A DNA stretch of 64,000 nucleotides from Clostridium_F caseinilyticum (GTDB lineage Bacteria > Bacillota > Clostridia > Clostridiales > Clostridiaceae): NCBI RefSeq assembly GCF_046127645.1, contig NZ_CP175919.1; one strand, 5' to 3'. The position numbers and the translations under genes are program-made. The notes beneath the pieces are model-generated. The model was not told where the DNA came from. It did not search any database and saw only the letters and a list, made by a program, of their open reading frames with translations. Shown piece after piece: positions 1-8,331 of this stretch (its first letter is position 1; the number at the start of each line of letters is the position of its first letter).

Positions 1-194
1 TAGATGAAATATTTAATAAGGTTGCCAAATATCAATTTATTCGTATACACAGGTCATATATTATAAATTATATTCATGTAAGCCGATTTAAATATGAAGA
101 AGTTATTATGTCTAGTTCTTCCTGCCTTCCTATAGGACAATCAAGAAGGAGTGAAGTAAGAAAACTTCAGCTTGCTTTTGAAAATGAGGGTTAA
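1..194 (+). CDS. LytTR-type response regulator, C-terminal end (AgrA-like), partial
   Basis: The reading frame is open from the window edge to TAA at 192-194. The roughly 63 visible residues contain the pattern IHRSYIINYIHV, then EEVIM and LPIGQSRRSEVRK, which is the end of a LytTR DNA-binding domain as in AgrA, ComE and VirR regulators. The receiver domain would lie upstream of the window. The AgrC-like kinase gene starts 3 bases after its stop, so the two are almost certainly cotranscribed and form a two-component pair. By family knowledge it would bind promoters of the agr module when its kinase senses the cyclic peptide. Confidence 0.88.
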   Translation, partial: DEIFNKVAKYQFIRIHRSYIINYIHVSRFKYEEVIMSSSSCLPIGQSRRSEVRKLQLAFENEG

Positions 195-197
195 ATT

Positions 198-1478
198 ATG
201 AATATTAGCGTGTATGACATTTTATATATAACAACTAATATTTTTGGAACATATATTATTTTTAAATTTATGATGGTGTTCTTTTCTAGGGAGGATGTAA
301 ATAAAAAAGTAGAATTGTGTTCTTATATAGTATATTTTTTTGTTATTTCATTGGTATATTTATTTATAAAAGTTCCAGTAATTATGATGGTTTGCAATAT
401 TTTATTTTTTTTCATAATATCTTTAAATTATAAATCTGATATGGAAAAAAGAATTTTTGCAATTATGTTTATCTATTTAATTTTTATGTGCATTGAAGTT
501 ATTGTCATTAAGTTACTTTCAGGATTGCAATTTGATATATTTGCAGAAAATAAATATTACTCTGCTTATGGTTTAATTGTATTAAAATTAGCTACATATA
601 TTGTAGTTCTGATTTTAAATAAATATAAAAATTCCAAGCAAGGAGAGAAAGTGCCTATTTCTTATTGGATTTGTATTACACTTATTCCAATGGCATCTAT
701 GTATATTATATTATTACTTTTTCATTTGAATATTGCAAATGGAACTTTTATGATTTTGGGAGTTATATTTATATTATTAATTAATTTCTCTACATTTTAT
801 TTATATGAAGTAATTTCATCAACTTGTGCAAAACAAGCAGAAAAGCGATGGATTATTCAGCAAAATAAATATTATGAGAAGCAGTTTAGTTTAATGAAAT
901 CTTCCATGAAAGTAACAAAGGCTATAAAACATGATTTAAAGAATCATTTGTTAACAGTTTATTATTTGTTACAAAAAGAGAAGAGTGAAGAAGCACTAAA
1001 GCATATATCAGATATCATAGAAGTATGCAATAGACAAAAAGAATATGCACATTCAGGTAACACTGTTATTGATAGCGCTCTTAATTTTAAATTTCAAGAA
1101 GCAAGCCAAAAGAATATAAGGATAAATTTAAATTTAAATATACCTGAGAATATAGAAATTCCATCCTTTGATGTATCAATTATTCTGGGAAATTTATTGG
1201 ATAATGCAATTTATGCAGTGGATAAACTAGAAAATAATAGATATATTAATTTTAAAATGCAATATACTAAAGGAAGGTTAATACTCAGAATTGAAAATCC
1301 ATTTAATGGACAAATATTAATGAATAATAACAAAATTATTACTACAAAAGAAGATAGAAATAATCATGGTATAGGAATTGAAAGTGTTAAAATTATCTTA
1401 AAAAAGTATAATGGATCTATGGATATAAAGCATGATAATAATATATTTTCAGTGATCTTATTACTTTATATTAATTGA
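198..1478 (+). CDS. agrC: AgrC-like membrane sensor histidine kinase (GHKL family)
   Basis: 426 residues. The first about 210 residues are a run of hydrophobic segments (likely six to seven membrane helices), as expected for a peptide-sensing domain. A cytoplasmic half follows, with the phospho-acceptor box around residue 244 (KHDLKNH), an N-box around 332 (NLLDNAIYAV) and a G-box near 391 (HGIGIESVKIILKKYNG). This is the AgrC arrangement, lacking the classical HisKA dimerisation sequence. It sits between an AgrA-like regulator (3-base gap) and agrDB, so its ligand is probably the peptide encoded at 1785-1928. The start ATG 198 is the first codon after the upstream stop; a GAGGG ribosome site lies inside the upstream gene. 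Confidence 0.88.
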   Translation: MNISVYDILYITTNIFGTYIIFKFMMVFFSREDVNKKVELCSYIVYFFVISLVYLFIKVPVIMMVCNILFFFIISLNYKSDMEKRIFAIMFIYLIFMCIEVIVIKLLSGLQFDIFAENKYYSAYGLIVLKLATYIVVLILNKYKNSKQGEKVPISYWICITLIPMASMYIILLLFHLNIANGTFMILGVIFILLINFSTFYLYEVISSTCAKQAEKRWIIQQNKYYEKQFSLMKSSMKVTKAIKHDLKNHLLTVYYLLQKEKSEEALKHISDIIEVCNRQKEYAHSGNTVIDSALNFKFQEASQKNIRINLNLNIPENIEIPSFDVSIILGNLLDNAIYAVDKLENNRYINFKMQYTKGRLILRIENPFNGQILMNNNKIITTKEDRNNHGIGIESVKIILKKYNGSMDIKHDNNIFSVILLLYIN

Positions 1479-1599
1479 GAAAATTGCATAATTCATTTTA
1501 AAATATAATTATATAAATACATTGTATTAATATATTTGATTAAACACAATATGTTGTATGCAGATTAGGAATCTTTTAATTGTGCAATTTGCTCAATTA

Positions 1600-1641
1600 A
1601 AAAATAGCAGCAGAATTATAAAAAATTCTGTTGTTATTTTT
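1600..1641 (+). terminator. Hairpin terminator between agrC and agrD
   Basis: Arms 1600-1617 and 1624-1641 pair over 18 positions (two G-T pairs) around a 6-base loop. The stem is bordered by A5 on the left and T5 on the right, so it could terminate in either direction. It separates the regulator/kinase genes from agrDB, which must then have a separate promoter in 1642-1784. No other gene is seen in 1479-1784. Confidence 0.7.
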
Positions 1642-1784
1642 GTGTGTTTAAAATATAAGTTAAATAAAAATCTTACTTCACTGCAAAAGCATATATAGTT
1701 CATTGCAAAAGCCTGCACAGAGAAATAAAAGTGGTTTAATATAAGTATAAAATAATTCTAATTGAAATGGGGGAGTGAGTAGAA

Positions 1785-1928
1785 ATGAAGAATTTTAAAA
1801 TGAAAATAGGTAGAATTTTAGCATGTCTGGCACTTATGGTCACAGCTTATAATGTAAATGCAGCTTGTATATTCCTTGTTCACCAACCTAAAATGCCAGA
1901 AGGTTCAGAAAAACTGAGAAAATTCTAA
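1785..1928 (+). CDS. agrD: AgrD-like cyclic peptide pheromone precursor
   Basis: A 47-residue ORF with an excellent ribosome site (GGGGGAGTGAG, 1769-1779). The N-terminal half is a positively charged amphipathic/hydrophobic leader (MKNFKMKIGRILACLALMV). The middle reads AACIFLVHQPKMPEG and the tail is charged (SEKLRKF). The Cys28 plus four hydrophobic residues followed by HQPK.P is the clostridial AgrD pattern; C. perfringens AgrD has a five-residue ring followed by HQPEEP. By analogy the signal would be a five-residue thiolactone ring, C-I-F-L-V. The stop codon overlaps the agrB start (TAATG). The order D before B is the reverse of the usual B then D. Confidence 0.88.
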   Translation: MKNFKMKIGRILACLALMVTAYNVNAACIFLVHQPKMPEGSEKLRKF

Positions 1929-2509
1929 TGGTACTTTCTATATCAGAAAAAATTGTAGATAAACTCATTGATGGCAATATCATTGAGCGTGAGGATAAAG
2001 ATTTATATACATATGGATTTCATCAAGGATTTTTAATAATTTTTAATATCCTTACTGCCATAGCTATAGGTCTTTTATTTAAAATGGTATGGGAAAGCTT
2101 AGTTTTTTTGATGACATATATCCCCCTAAGATCTTATGCTGGGGGATATCATGCCAGAACACCTTTAAGATGCTATATGTTTTCCTTAATTATTATAATA
2201 ATGGTGCTTTTAGGAATAAAGTTTATATATTGGAATAGTATTATTTGTATTATTGTAACCTTTTGTGCTGCAAGTATAATATTTGCTCTTCAACCAGTGG
2301 AAGATGAAAATAAACCCCTAGACAAAAAGGAAAGAGTTGTTTATAAAAAAAGAACAAAATCTATATTACTTGTTTTAATTGGAATAGGATTAGTATTTTG
2401 GTTTTTTGATAATGAACAAATATCAATTACTATAATAATGGCATTATTTGTAATAGCTTTTATGCTTATACTTGGGAAAATAAAAAATACAATTAAAGCT
2501 AATAACTGA
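1928..2509 (+). CDS. agrB: AgrB-like pheromone-processing membrane peptidase
   Basis: 193 residues with several membrane segments. The motif RSYAGGYHARTPLRC at residues 68-82 carries the catalytic His75 and Cys82 of the AgrB cysteine endopeptidase family, which removes the AgrD tail and makes the thiolactone. The start ATG overlaps the agrD stop by one base, implying translational coupling of precursor and processing enzyme. Length is normal for AgrB (about 190-210 residues). No second AgrD-like ORF was found downstream of it. Confidence 0.93.
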   Translation: MVLSISEKIVDKLIDGNIIEREDKDLYTYGFHQGFLIIFNILTAIAIGLLFKMVWESLVFLMTYIPLRSYAGGYHARTPLRCYMFSLIIIIMVLLGIKFIYWNSIICIIVTFCAASIIFALQPVEDENKPLDKKERVVYKKRTKSILLVLIGIGLVFWFFDNEQISITIIMALFVIAFMLILGKIKNTIKANN

Positions 2510-2670
2510 TAGAAATCATAATATCTTATTTTAAAAATAACTTTTTTCGATAAATATAACAAATTAGAAAAAATAAAGTAATAATAAAATTATATTGAAA
2601 TAGAAATGATTACAGCATTTTAATAAATAAGAAAATATAGATTAATATAAACAGTTTAGGGGGACTGACT

Positions 2671-3579
2671 ATGTTAATAAGAAAATTAGTAAGTGTTTTG
2701 CTGATTGGTACAGTTGGAGTTTTATTAGGTGCATGTTCTATAAATGGAACTTTAAATAATTTTAAAAATAGAATATATATAGATACGCTTGAGACTCCTA
2801 TTGTTCATGATGTTTATAATTATAAAGGAAAACCAAATGTTGAAGTGTTATCTATTTTTAATTCTATTGGTGATGTTAGAATCAGCAAATCGAATACTAA
2901 TGATTTGAAGGTTAAGATAAAAATGGTGCAAACTAAATCAATAAAAGATATAGATAAAAAGTTAAAAAATCTTTCTATTAAACCTAAAATTGTAAATGAT
3001 GTAGTTTTTTACGAACCTTTATATGCAAACAATACAACTCTTAATTATTGGGAGTGGATTAAATCTAGTTCAAATGCAAATGGAATACAAGTGAATTTTG
3101 ATATACAAATACCAGATACAATTAAAGAAGTTCGTATTTATAGTGAATTGGGAAATATTGCTTTACAAAATATTTCAGCAAAAATTTATGCTCAAACTAA
3201 TATTGGCAATATTATTGGATCAAACATAAATCCTTTGGATAGTGCAGTATTTAAAGTAAATATACCTTCAGATGGAGAAACTGCATTAGATCTTACATTA
3301 TCTAGCATTGATAATGTAAATTCTATAACAGCAGGTATGACATCAGGCAATGCAGTTTTAAATTTACCATCAGGATCAAGATACAGTTATAAACAAATAA
3401 AACCTGAAAAAATACCTGTTACATATCCCTATGATATGTATTCAAAAGAGCAATTTGAATATTGTAGAAAACATAGCTTAGCTACATTTAAACCAATAAA
3501 AATTAAACAAGGAAAGACAATTATAAATACAGTTACAGTTGAAGAAAGCTTACGTAAGGTTTTAATTGAAGAACAATAA
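2671..3579 (+). CDS. Lipoprotein with DUF4097-like beta-repeat domain
   Basis: 302 residues. Residues 1-22 are a lipoprotein signal with lipobox LGAC (Cys22). The rest is rich in short beta repeats of the kind VEVLSIFNSIGDVRIS and IYSELGNIALQN, resembling the putative adhesin/DUF4097 fold; no catalytic motif is visible. A good ribosome site (AGGGGGACT) precedes ATG 2671. It lies 161 bases downstream of agrB on the same strand, so it may be read with the agr genes or from its own promoter. The family is often associated with envelope stress or surface display; its role here is unknown. Confidence 0.6.
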   Translation: MLIRKLVSVLLIGTVGVLLGACSINGTLNNFKNRIYIDTLETPIVHDVYNYKGKPNVEVLSIFNSIGDVRISKSNTNDLKVKIKMVQTKSIKDIDKKLKNLSIKPKIVNDVVFYEPLYANNTTLNYWEWIKSSSNANGIQVNFDIQIPDTIKEVRIYSELGNIALQNISAKIYAQTNIGNIIGSNINPLDSAVFKVNIPSDGETALDLTLSSIDNVNSITAGMTSGNAVLNLPSGSRYSYKQIKPEKIPVTYPYDMYSKEQFEYCRKHSLATFKPIKIKQGKTIINTVTVEESLRKVLIEEQ

Positions 3580-3991
3580 TATTTATTCATAAAATTAGCA
3601 TTGGAGAGGAGGGGGAAGTTTATATAATACAATTTATATTGATTTAGTTGCTGTATCAATATAAATTAGAGGAAAGACTATTAAAAAATTTAGAATCTTA
3701 AAAAATAAGAGCTTAACTTTACAAATCTCAATTTTAGATGTTTCAATAATTGTTTAGTAAGTTCTTTGTTGCATGTTTAATCATTAAGTTTAATCTAAGA
3801 AAGTAAAAATTAATAAGAAGTATAAATAATAAGACAAATCCCAATTAGTATATTCTTAGGGAATTTATTTAAATTTAATTTATAAAGTTTTCATAAAAAG
3901 CTATTTGAATTATTATTCTTATAGCTTTTTTTGTTATATAAAAAAATAAGTTTGTAATTGGATTATAAAATAAATTTAATTTTATGAAATT
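3580..3991. other. Gene-free interval with two hairpins
   Basis: No coding frame is supported. A perfect 13-bp hairpin lies at 3631-3643/3655-3667 without a T tract, and a better terminator lies at 3895-3932. Confidence 0.5.
3895..3932 (+). terminator. Rho-independent terminator
   Basis: Arms AAAAAGCTAT (3895-3904) and ATAGCTTTTT (3921-3930) flank a 16-base loop, with further T residues after the right arm. It lies just upstream of the marR promoter and would insulate it from the lipoprotein transcript. Confidence 0.6.
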
Positions 3992-4036
3992 GTTGACATG
4001 GAAACAAAAATATAATAGTATTGTATCTAAGGAAAC
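3992..4036 (+). promoter_or_regulatory. Promoter of marR-cyclase operon 1 with two imperfect MarR-type operators
   Basis: A sigma-A promoter is visible: TTGACA at 3993-3998, 17-base spacer, TAGTAT at 4016-4021. Two 14-base sites, 3992-4005 and 4023-4036, each match GTTTCCTGGGAAAC at 10 of 14 positions and share the half GGAAACAAAAAT. One covers the -35 box, the other lies just after the -10. The same arrangement with better palindromes is found at 8196-8255 before the second cyclase gene. Confidence 0.65.
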
Positions 4037-4083
4037 AAAAATCTGTGTTGTTTTTTATCAAAAATAGTAGGTAGGTGTTTGAA

Positions 4084-4545
4084 GTGGATAATATCAATAG
4101 TATTATGGAAGGTTTTAAAGAAATATATGAAAAAGAAGAAATACTAGGAAAGATATCATTTAGGGGTGAATATGAAAAGTATGGTGTTTCAGAAATACAT
4201 TGTATAGATTTTATAGGCAAAATAGAAAATCCCAATGTTACTAGAATATCTCAAAGCATGAATATGACTAGAGGTGCTATAAGTAAAATTTGCAAAAAAC
4301 TTTTAAATAGTAAACTTATAGATAAATATAAAAAGCCTGAGAATGATAAAGAAATATATTTTAAATTAACAAAATCAGGTGAAGAATTATATAAACTTCA
4401 TGAAATAAAACATAGAGAGTGGGAAGAAAGAAATAATAATTTTTTTAAAAATATAGATAAAGAAGAACAAGAAATTGTAGATAGTTTTTTAAAAAAATTT
4501 AATAGCTATTTAGATAAAATAATAGAGTCAGAAGGAGATGTATAA
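4084..4545 (+). CDS. MarR-family transcriptional regulator 1
   Basis: About 153 residues. A winged-helix core is visible: TRISQSMNMTRGAISKICKK as the recognition part, then KYKKPENDKEIYFKLTKSGEELY as the wing, with a helical dimerisation tail. I prefer GTG 4084 as the start because a GGTAGGTG ribosome site ends 6 bases before it; GTG 4075 and ATG 4105 are possible. The cyclase gene begins 2 bases after its stop. It is paralogous to the regulator at 8332-8856. Presence of matching palindromes at both promoters suggests autoregulation and cross-regulation. Confidence 0.85.
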   Translation: MDNINSIMEGFKEIYEKEEILGKISFRGEYEKYGVSEIHCIDFIGKIENPNVTRISQSMNMTRGAISKICKKLLNSKLIDKYKKPENDKEIYFKLTKSGEELYKLHEIKHREWEERNNNFFKNIDKEEQEIVDSFLKKFNSYLDKIIESEGDV

Positions 4546-4546
4546 T

Positions 4547-5092
4547 ATGAATTTACATTTAAAGGAATTCAATATTCCAGAAAAAATATTAAAATGGGGA
4601 GATTCTCAACCAGCACATCAAAGACAACATATAGGAACCCATATAGATTGCTATAATCTATCAAAAATAGAGTTACCATCAGAAATGGATGTTAGGGTAA
4701 TAGATGTAAGAAACTTAGATATTATAGATATTAATATATTGGATAATATATCAATTAAAGAAGATTCTTTTGTAATATTTAGAACTGGATATTTAGAGAA
4801 CTACGGATACGGAAGTGAGGAGTATTTTAATTCTAAATTAAGTCCATATTTAGCTAATGATCTTGTAGATAAATTATTAGATTTAAATGTAAAATTAATA
4901 GGAATTGATTTAAGTGGAATACAACATGGAAAACATCACGTTGCCATAGATAAATATGTTGAAAATAAAGGAGCTTATGTGGTAGAAAATATATGTAATT
5001 TAGACAAAGTTTATTCAGAATTTAAGGCAGATTTAAAGTGGTTTCAATTAGAAGGTGCTACAGCCATAAAAGTTCAGATTGAAACTTTATAA
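4547..5092 (+). CDS. Cyclase-family metal hydrolase 1 (kynurenine formamidase-like)
   Basis: 181 residues. Residues 28-34 read HIGTHID, the metal-binding HxGTHxD motif of the cyclase/KynB/isatin hydrolase superfamily. The usual Pro and His after the Asp are absent (DCYNLSK). GIDLSGIQHGKHHVAIDKY near the C-terminus is a second conserved block. The ribosome site AGAAGGAG (4530-4537) abuts ATG 4538, so the start is taken as ATG 4547. It is coupled to the upstream marR. Family members hydrolyse amides or lactams (N-formylkynurenine, isatin) with Mn or Zn; the substrate here cannot be read from sequence. Confidence 0.8.
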   Translation: MNLHLKEFNIPEKILKWGDSQPAHQRQHIGTHIDCYNLSKIELPSEMDVRVIDVRNLDIIDINILDNISIKEDSFVIFRTGYLENYGYGSEEYFNSKLSPYLANDLVDKLLDLNVKLIGIDLSGIQHGKHHVAIDKYVENKGAYVVENICNLDKVYSEFKADLKWFQLEGATAIKVQIETL

Positions 5093-5328
5093 ATTCATTG
5101 TAATTTACTAAGATTTTAGTTAGTGATGATATGAGAGGGGAATATAATAAGAAAATAATTAGGTTAGATCTGAATAAATATAGATATTTTAAAGCTAATA
5201 TGAAGTTTCAAATTATGTAAAATCTACTAAAGGTGACTTATTATAGATGGAAAAATATGAACTATATATATTCCAATTGGATAGAAAATTTACTAAACAT
5301 AGCTCATGATTTAAATTAATAATATTAA

Positions 5329-5372
5329 AAACCGCTAATTAATCCTTAACATTTAATTAGCGGTTGTCTTAT
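5329..5372. terminator. Bidirectional terminator between convergent genes
   Basis: Perfect 13-bp stem, 5330-5342 with 5353-5365, with A-rich left and T-rich right flanks. It serves the cyclase operon (plus) and the aminotransferase gene (minus). Confidence 0.85.
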
Positions 5373-5392
5373 TTTTATATAATTCTTATTTA

Positions 5393-6577
5393 CTATTTAT
5401 ACTCTTTTGCAAGTTTTTCAAAAGCCGGCATAGAGTTCTTTATTTGTTCAGTTGTAACACAATAAGAAATTCTTACATAGCCTGGAGCTCCAAAATCATC
5501 AGCAGGAACTATTAATAATTCGTGTTTTTTAGCTTTTTCATAGAAAGCATAAGCATCTGGTTCCATTGATTTAACAAATAGATAAAATGCACCGTCTGGT
5601 TTTACACATGTATAACCTAATTCTGTTAGTCCATTGTATAATATATCTCTATTTTTCTTATAAACTGAGATATCAGCAGTTTGGTCAATACATTTTGCAA
5701 TTACTCTTTGGAATAAACTTGGAGCACATACATATCCTAATGATCTACCTGCTCCACATACTGCAGCATATACGTCTTGCCAATTTTCCATTTCATTAGA
5801 TACAACTATATATCCTATTCTTTCTCCTGGTAATGAAAGAGATTTACTAAATGAATAGCAAACGAATGTATTAGCGTAGTATTTTGTTAAATAAGGAACT
5901 TCAATATCATCATAAACTAATTCTCTATAAGGTTCATCTGAAATTAAATATATTGGATGACCATATTCATTTGATTTTTCTTCAAGTACCTTACAAAGTG
6001 ATTTAATACCTTCCTCAGATATAATAACTCCAGAAGGATTATTAGGAGAATTAATAAGAACAGCTTTAGTTTTAGGTGTTATTGCTTCAATTAAATTATT
6101 TATATCAATTTGAAAATCATCTTCATTGGACTTAACTACAACAGGTGTTCCACCAGCATTTTGAATAAATACACGGTATTCAGGAAAAAATGGAGTGAAA
6201 ACAATAAATTCATCTCCTTGAACAGCTAGTGCTTTTAAAGATATACTAAGTGAAGCTGCTGCTCCAACTGTCATATATATGTTATCAGGGCTCAAGTTTG
6301 TAGAATATTTATTATTAATAGAATCTGAAATTGTTTTTCTAACACTAAGATCTCCTTGCGCTGATGTGTAGCTGTGCAAACGTATAGAATCTTCTTTTTC
6401 TAATAACTCTTTAATAGTTTCATTTACACAATCTGGTGCTGGAATACTAGGGTTTCCTAAGCTAAAATCGTATACATTTTCTGCGCCTATTTCTTTTTTT
6501 CTAGTTGCTCCGTATTCAAAGATATCACGTATTATAGAGCGTTTTTTTCCAAGATTAAGCATTTCATTTGAAATCAT
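5393..6577 (-). CDS. PLP-dependent aminotransferase, class I/II fold
   Basis: 394 residues, normal length for fold-type I aminotransferases. Visible landmarks: YDFSLGNPSIPAP near the N-terminus, NSPNNPSG in the middle, SDEPYREL (Asp that contacts the pyridine nitrogen and Tyr), SFSKSLSLPGERIGY around residue 240 with the Schiff-base lysine, and a C-terminal VRISYC arginine region. RBS TAGGGGG precedes ATG at 6577. It is single, between two terminators or gaps, and sits between the two MarR/cyclase modules. Substrate unknown; Asp/Tyr/Ala-type amino acids are typical for this subgroup. A link to the cyclase enzymes is only positional. Confidence 0.9.
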   Translation of the reverse strand: MISNEMLNLGKKRSIIRDIFEYGATRKKEIGAENVYDFSLGNPSIPAPDCVNETIKELLEKEDSIRLHSYTSAQGDLSVRKTISDSINNKYSTNLSPDNIYMTVGAAASLSISLKALAVQGDEFIVFTPFFPEYRVFIQNAGGTPVVVKSNEDDFQIDINNLIEAITPKTKAVLINSPNNPSGVIISEEGIKSLCKVLEEKSNEYGHPIYLISDEPYRELVYDDIEVPYLTKYYANTFVCYSFSKSLSLPGERIGYIVVSNEMENWQDVYAAVCGAGRSLGYVCAPSLFQRVIAKCIDQTADISVYKKNRDILYNGLTELGYTCVKPDGAFYLFVKSMEPDAYAFYEKAKKHELLIVPADDFGAPGYVRISYCVTTEQIKNSMPAFEKLAKEYK

Positions 6578-7044
6578 TTTAATTTCCCCCTAAAAACAAT
6601 ATAGTTTGAACTTATTATCTTTAACATCTTTTATAAGATATTAGTTCCTTAAATTTTTTAAATATTCCTCATAATTCATTTTTAGTTTTTTAAACTTCAT
6701 ATTTAATTGCGGAAGTTTTGAATTTTCTGATATTTAATAAGATATTTATATTCTTATACATTTATGAAAACTCTATTTATTTTAAATATGTTTTCTCATA
6801 TCATGTAATAGACAGTTTTCCTGTGTAAATATATATTGAGAAAGAGATACAGGATTTTTCTTATAAATACTACATTTCTACATGTTTGTTATTATTATAA
6901 CATATAGAATTGATTTTGACTAACTTTTTTATTATTTTTATGTTGAAATTTAACAATATATATATAAATATAATACTAATAATTTAATTATAGATAAAAA
7001 AAGCTTTTTCTTTAGTAAATTCTAATGATTAGAAAACAAATTAA
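6578..7044. other. Gene-free region with a possible short gene remnant
   Basis: No intact gene is seen. On the minus strand, from about 6733 to a stop at 6651, an open frame of about 30 residues (ending KKLKMNYEEYLKNLRN) looks protein-like and may be the C-terminus of a lost gene. It has no start or ribosome site. The rest is AT-rich leader of the aminotransferase gene. Confidence 0.3.
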
Positions 7045-7225
7045 ATGAGAGATTCTTTACAATTAAAGAAATATTAAAATTATTTAATATTAATATATGC
7101 GTACTAATATTAAATAATGAAAGTGGCTTATTTAAGCCGATTTTTGTAGGCAGACATAATAGCTATGAATAGAAGTTAATAGAGAAATTTTAGAAATTAA
7201 ATATAATAAATTATTCACAAGTTTT
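7045..7225 (+). pseudogene. Decayed MerR-family regulator fragment
   Basis: The stretch aligns with the start of the intact merR gene at 8937: upstream bases ACAAATTAAATG, then in parallel FTIxEIxKLFNxNI, LFKPxF and NSY. Relative to the intact copy it has a one-base deletion near codon 4, loss of the RYYDE core (reads LNNES), and an in-frame stop at 7170-7172. Recognisable nucleotide similarity continues to about 7225. It is therefore a truncated relic of a duplicated or related merR gene. Confidence 0.75.
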
Positions 7226-7336
7226 TTAATTTAATTAAAAAATGGGTGATTGCAATTAAAAAAATAAATATTCATAATATTATTGAATATTTATTTTATT
7301 TTTGTTAAAAGATTATTACAATAAACTATAAAATTA

Positions 7337-7552
7337 TGTTTTCAACAGGGAAATTAATAAATTTATTCCATATAAGTAAACATTCGAGAAGACACATAAT
7401 GTATCTTTTATATTCATATTGGTTAGGTAGCAAGCTACTAAGCTTGCTACCTAACCAATGTTTATTCTCCAACTTTTCTAATTCTAGAAGCTTTGATGTT
7501 ATTCTTTTTAATCCAAGGGCAAAGTTACTATGGTCAAGGAAGAATATCTAAT
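7337..7552 (-). pseudogene. Possible truncated ORF carrying an 18-bp perfect palindrome
   Basis: On the minus strand a frame without a start codon runs about 71 codons from a stop just above 7552 to a TAG near 7337. It contains protein-like stretches such as FALGLKRITSKLLELEKLEN and LPNQYEYKRYI. Inside lies a perfect inverted repeat, arms 7425-7442 and 7447-7464 approximately (TTGGTTAGGTAGCAAGCT and its complement, 4-base loop). It is either a dead C-terminal gene piece or a long hairpin terminator for the cyclase gene at 7594-8172. I do not recognise the family. Confidence 0.35.
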
Positions 7553-7593
7553 ATTTAGTTCACACAAAATTATTCATATAGTATTATATGTTT

Positions 7594-8172
7594 TTATAGT
7601 TCAGCTATAACTCTAGATGTAAGGCCCGTTACACCTTTTATATTAAGAGGGAAAGTGTACATGGTGAAAGAATTATTCTTAGCTTCTGACCATAATAGAT
7701 CAAGATTATTCATATTTTCAATAATAAATACATTTCTATCTGCACAATACTGATCTATGTACCTATGTTCAGAACCTTTTTTTATTCCAGTTGTATCTAT
7801 ACCTATCATACTAACTTTTTTATTTATTAAATAATCAATTAATTCTTTAGAAACCTCAGGGTAATCTTTTAAGTATTCAGATGTTCCATATCCTGTTTCT
7901 TTTAAGTATCCAGTGTAAAAAATAATAAAGTCATTTTCTTCAATTTCATTTAAGTCTATATCATTTAAAGAAATCTCATTATTTTTTATGTGGCATACAT
8001 TAAATATTTTTCCTTTTCTTTTTATATAATCAAGAGGAAATTCTTTATCCATAACATCAAAATGTGTTCCTAAATGGCCTATAGAACCAAATGCTTTATC
8101 TTCATTTATTGCTTTTTTTAGAGTTGAAGAAAGTAATTCCTTTCCAATTTCTAATGTTAAATCAATTTTCAT
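7594..8172 (-). CDS. Cyclase-family metal hydrolase 2 (kynurenine formamidase-like)
   Basis: 192 residues. The motif HLGTHFD at residues 33-39 is the metal-binding HxGTHxD signature; YTGYLKETGYGTSEYL and GIDTTGIKKGSEHRYIDQY match the corresponding blocks of the enzyme at 4547-5092, so the two are paralogs. The start is ATG 8172, 8 bases from GGAGG at 8181-8185; the longer frame beginning at 8196 would start upstream of the ribosome site. It is divergent from marR 2. Its promoter (TTTACA, 17 bases, TACTAT) is covered by two strong palindromes, so it is probably repressed by the MarR protein(s). Confidence 0.82.
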   Translation of the reverse strand: MKIDLTLEIGKELLSSTLKKAINEDKAFGSIGHLGTHFDVMDKEFPLDYIKRKGKIFNVCHIKNNEISLNDIDLNEIEENDFIIFYTGYLKETGYGTSEYLKDYPEVSKELIDYLINKKVSMIGIDTTGIKKGSEHRYIDQYCADRNVFIIENMNNLDLLWSEAKNNSFTMYTFPLNIKGVTGLTSRVIAEL

Positions 8173-8195
8173 TTTTAAAACCTCCATTAAATTCA

Positions 8196-8312
8196 AAGTA
8201 GTTTCCTGGGAAACTACTTAATAGTATCACAAAATAGTTTCCTTGTAAACTATTTAGATGTAATTGAATAAAAATTTTTTTCAATTATAATATATATGAG
8301 TAACTAAGAAAC
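8196..8312. promoter_or_regulatory. Divergent promoters with MarR-type operators
   Basis: Operator 1 (8196-8219) is a perfect palindrome with 11-base arms, core GTTTCCTGGGAAAC. Operator 2 (8232-8255) is AAATAGTTT, six bases, AAACTATTT. The minus promoter of the cyclase is TTTACA (8244-8249) and TACTAT (8221-8226), 17 bases apart: operator 2 covers -35 and operator 1 the start region. The plus promoter of marR 2 is TTGAAT (8264-8269), 16 bases, TATAAT (8286-8291), followed by a weaker site GTAACTAAGAAAC (8300-8312). Confidence 0.75.
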
Positions 8313-8331
8313 AAAAAGAGGAGAGTAATTT

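Noticed and set aside
7336..7551. 71-residue plus-strand ORF
   Set aside because: Covers the palindrome; the opposite strand reads more protein-like and there is no ribosome site on the plus strand.
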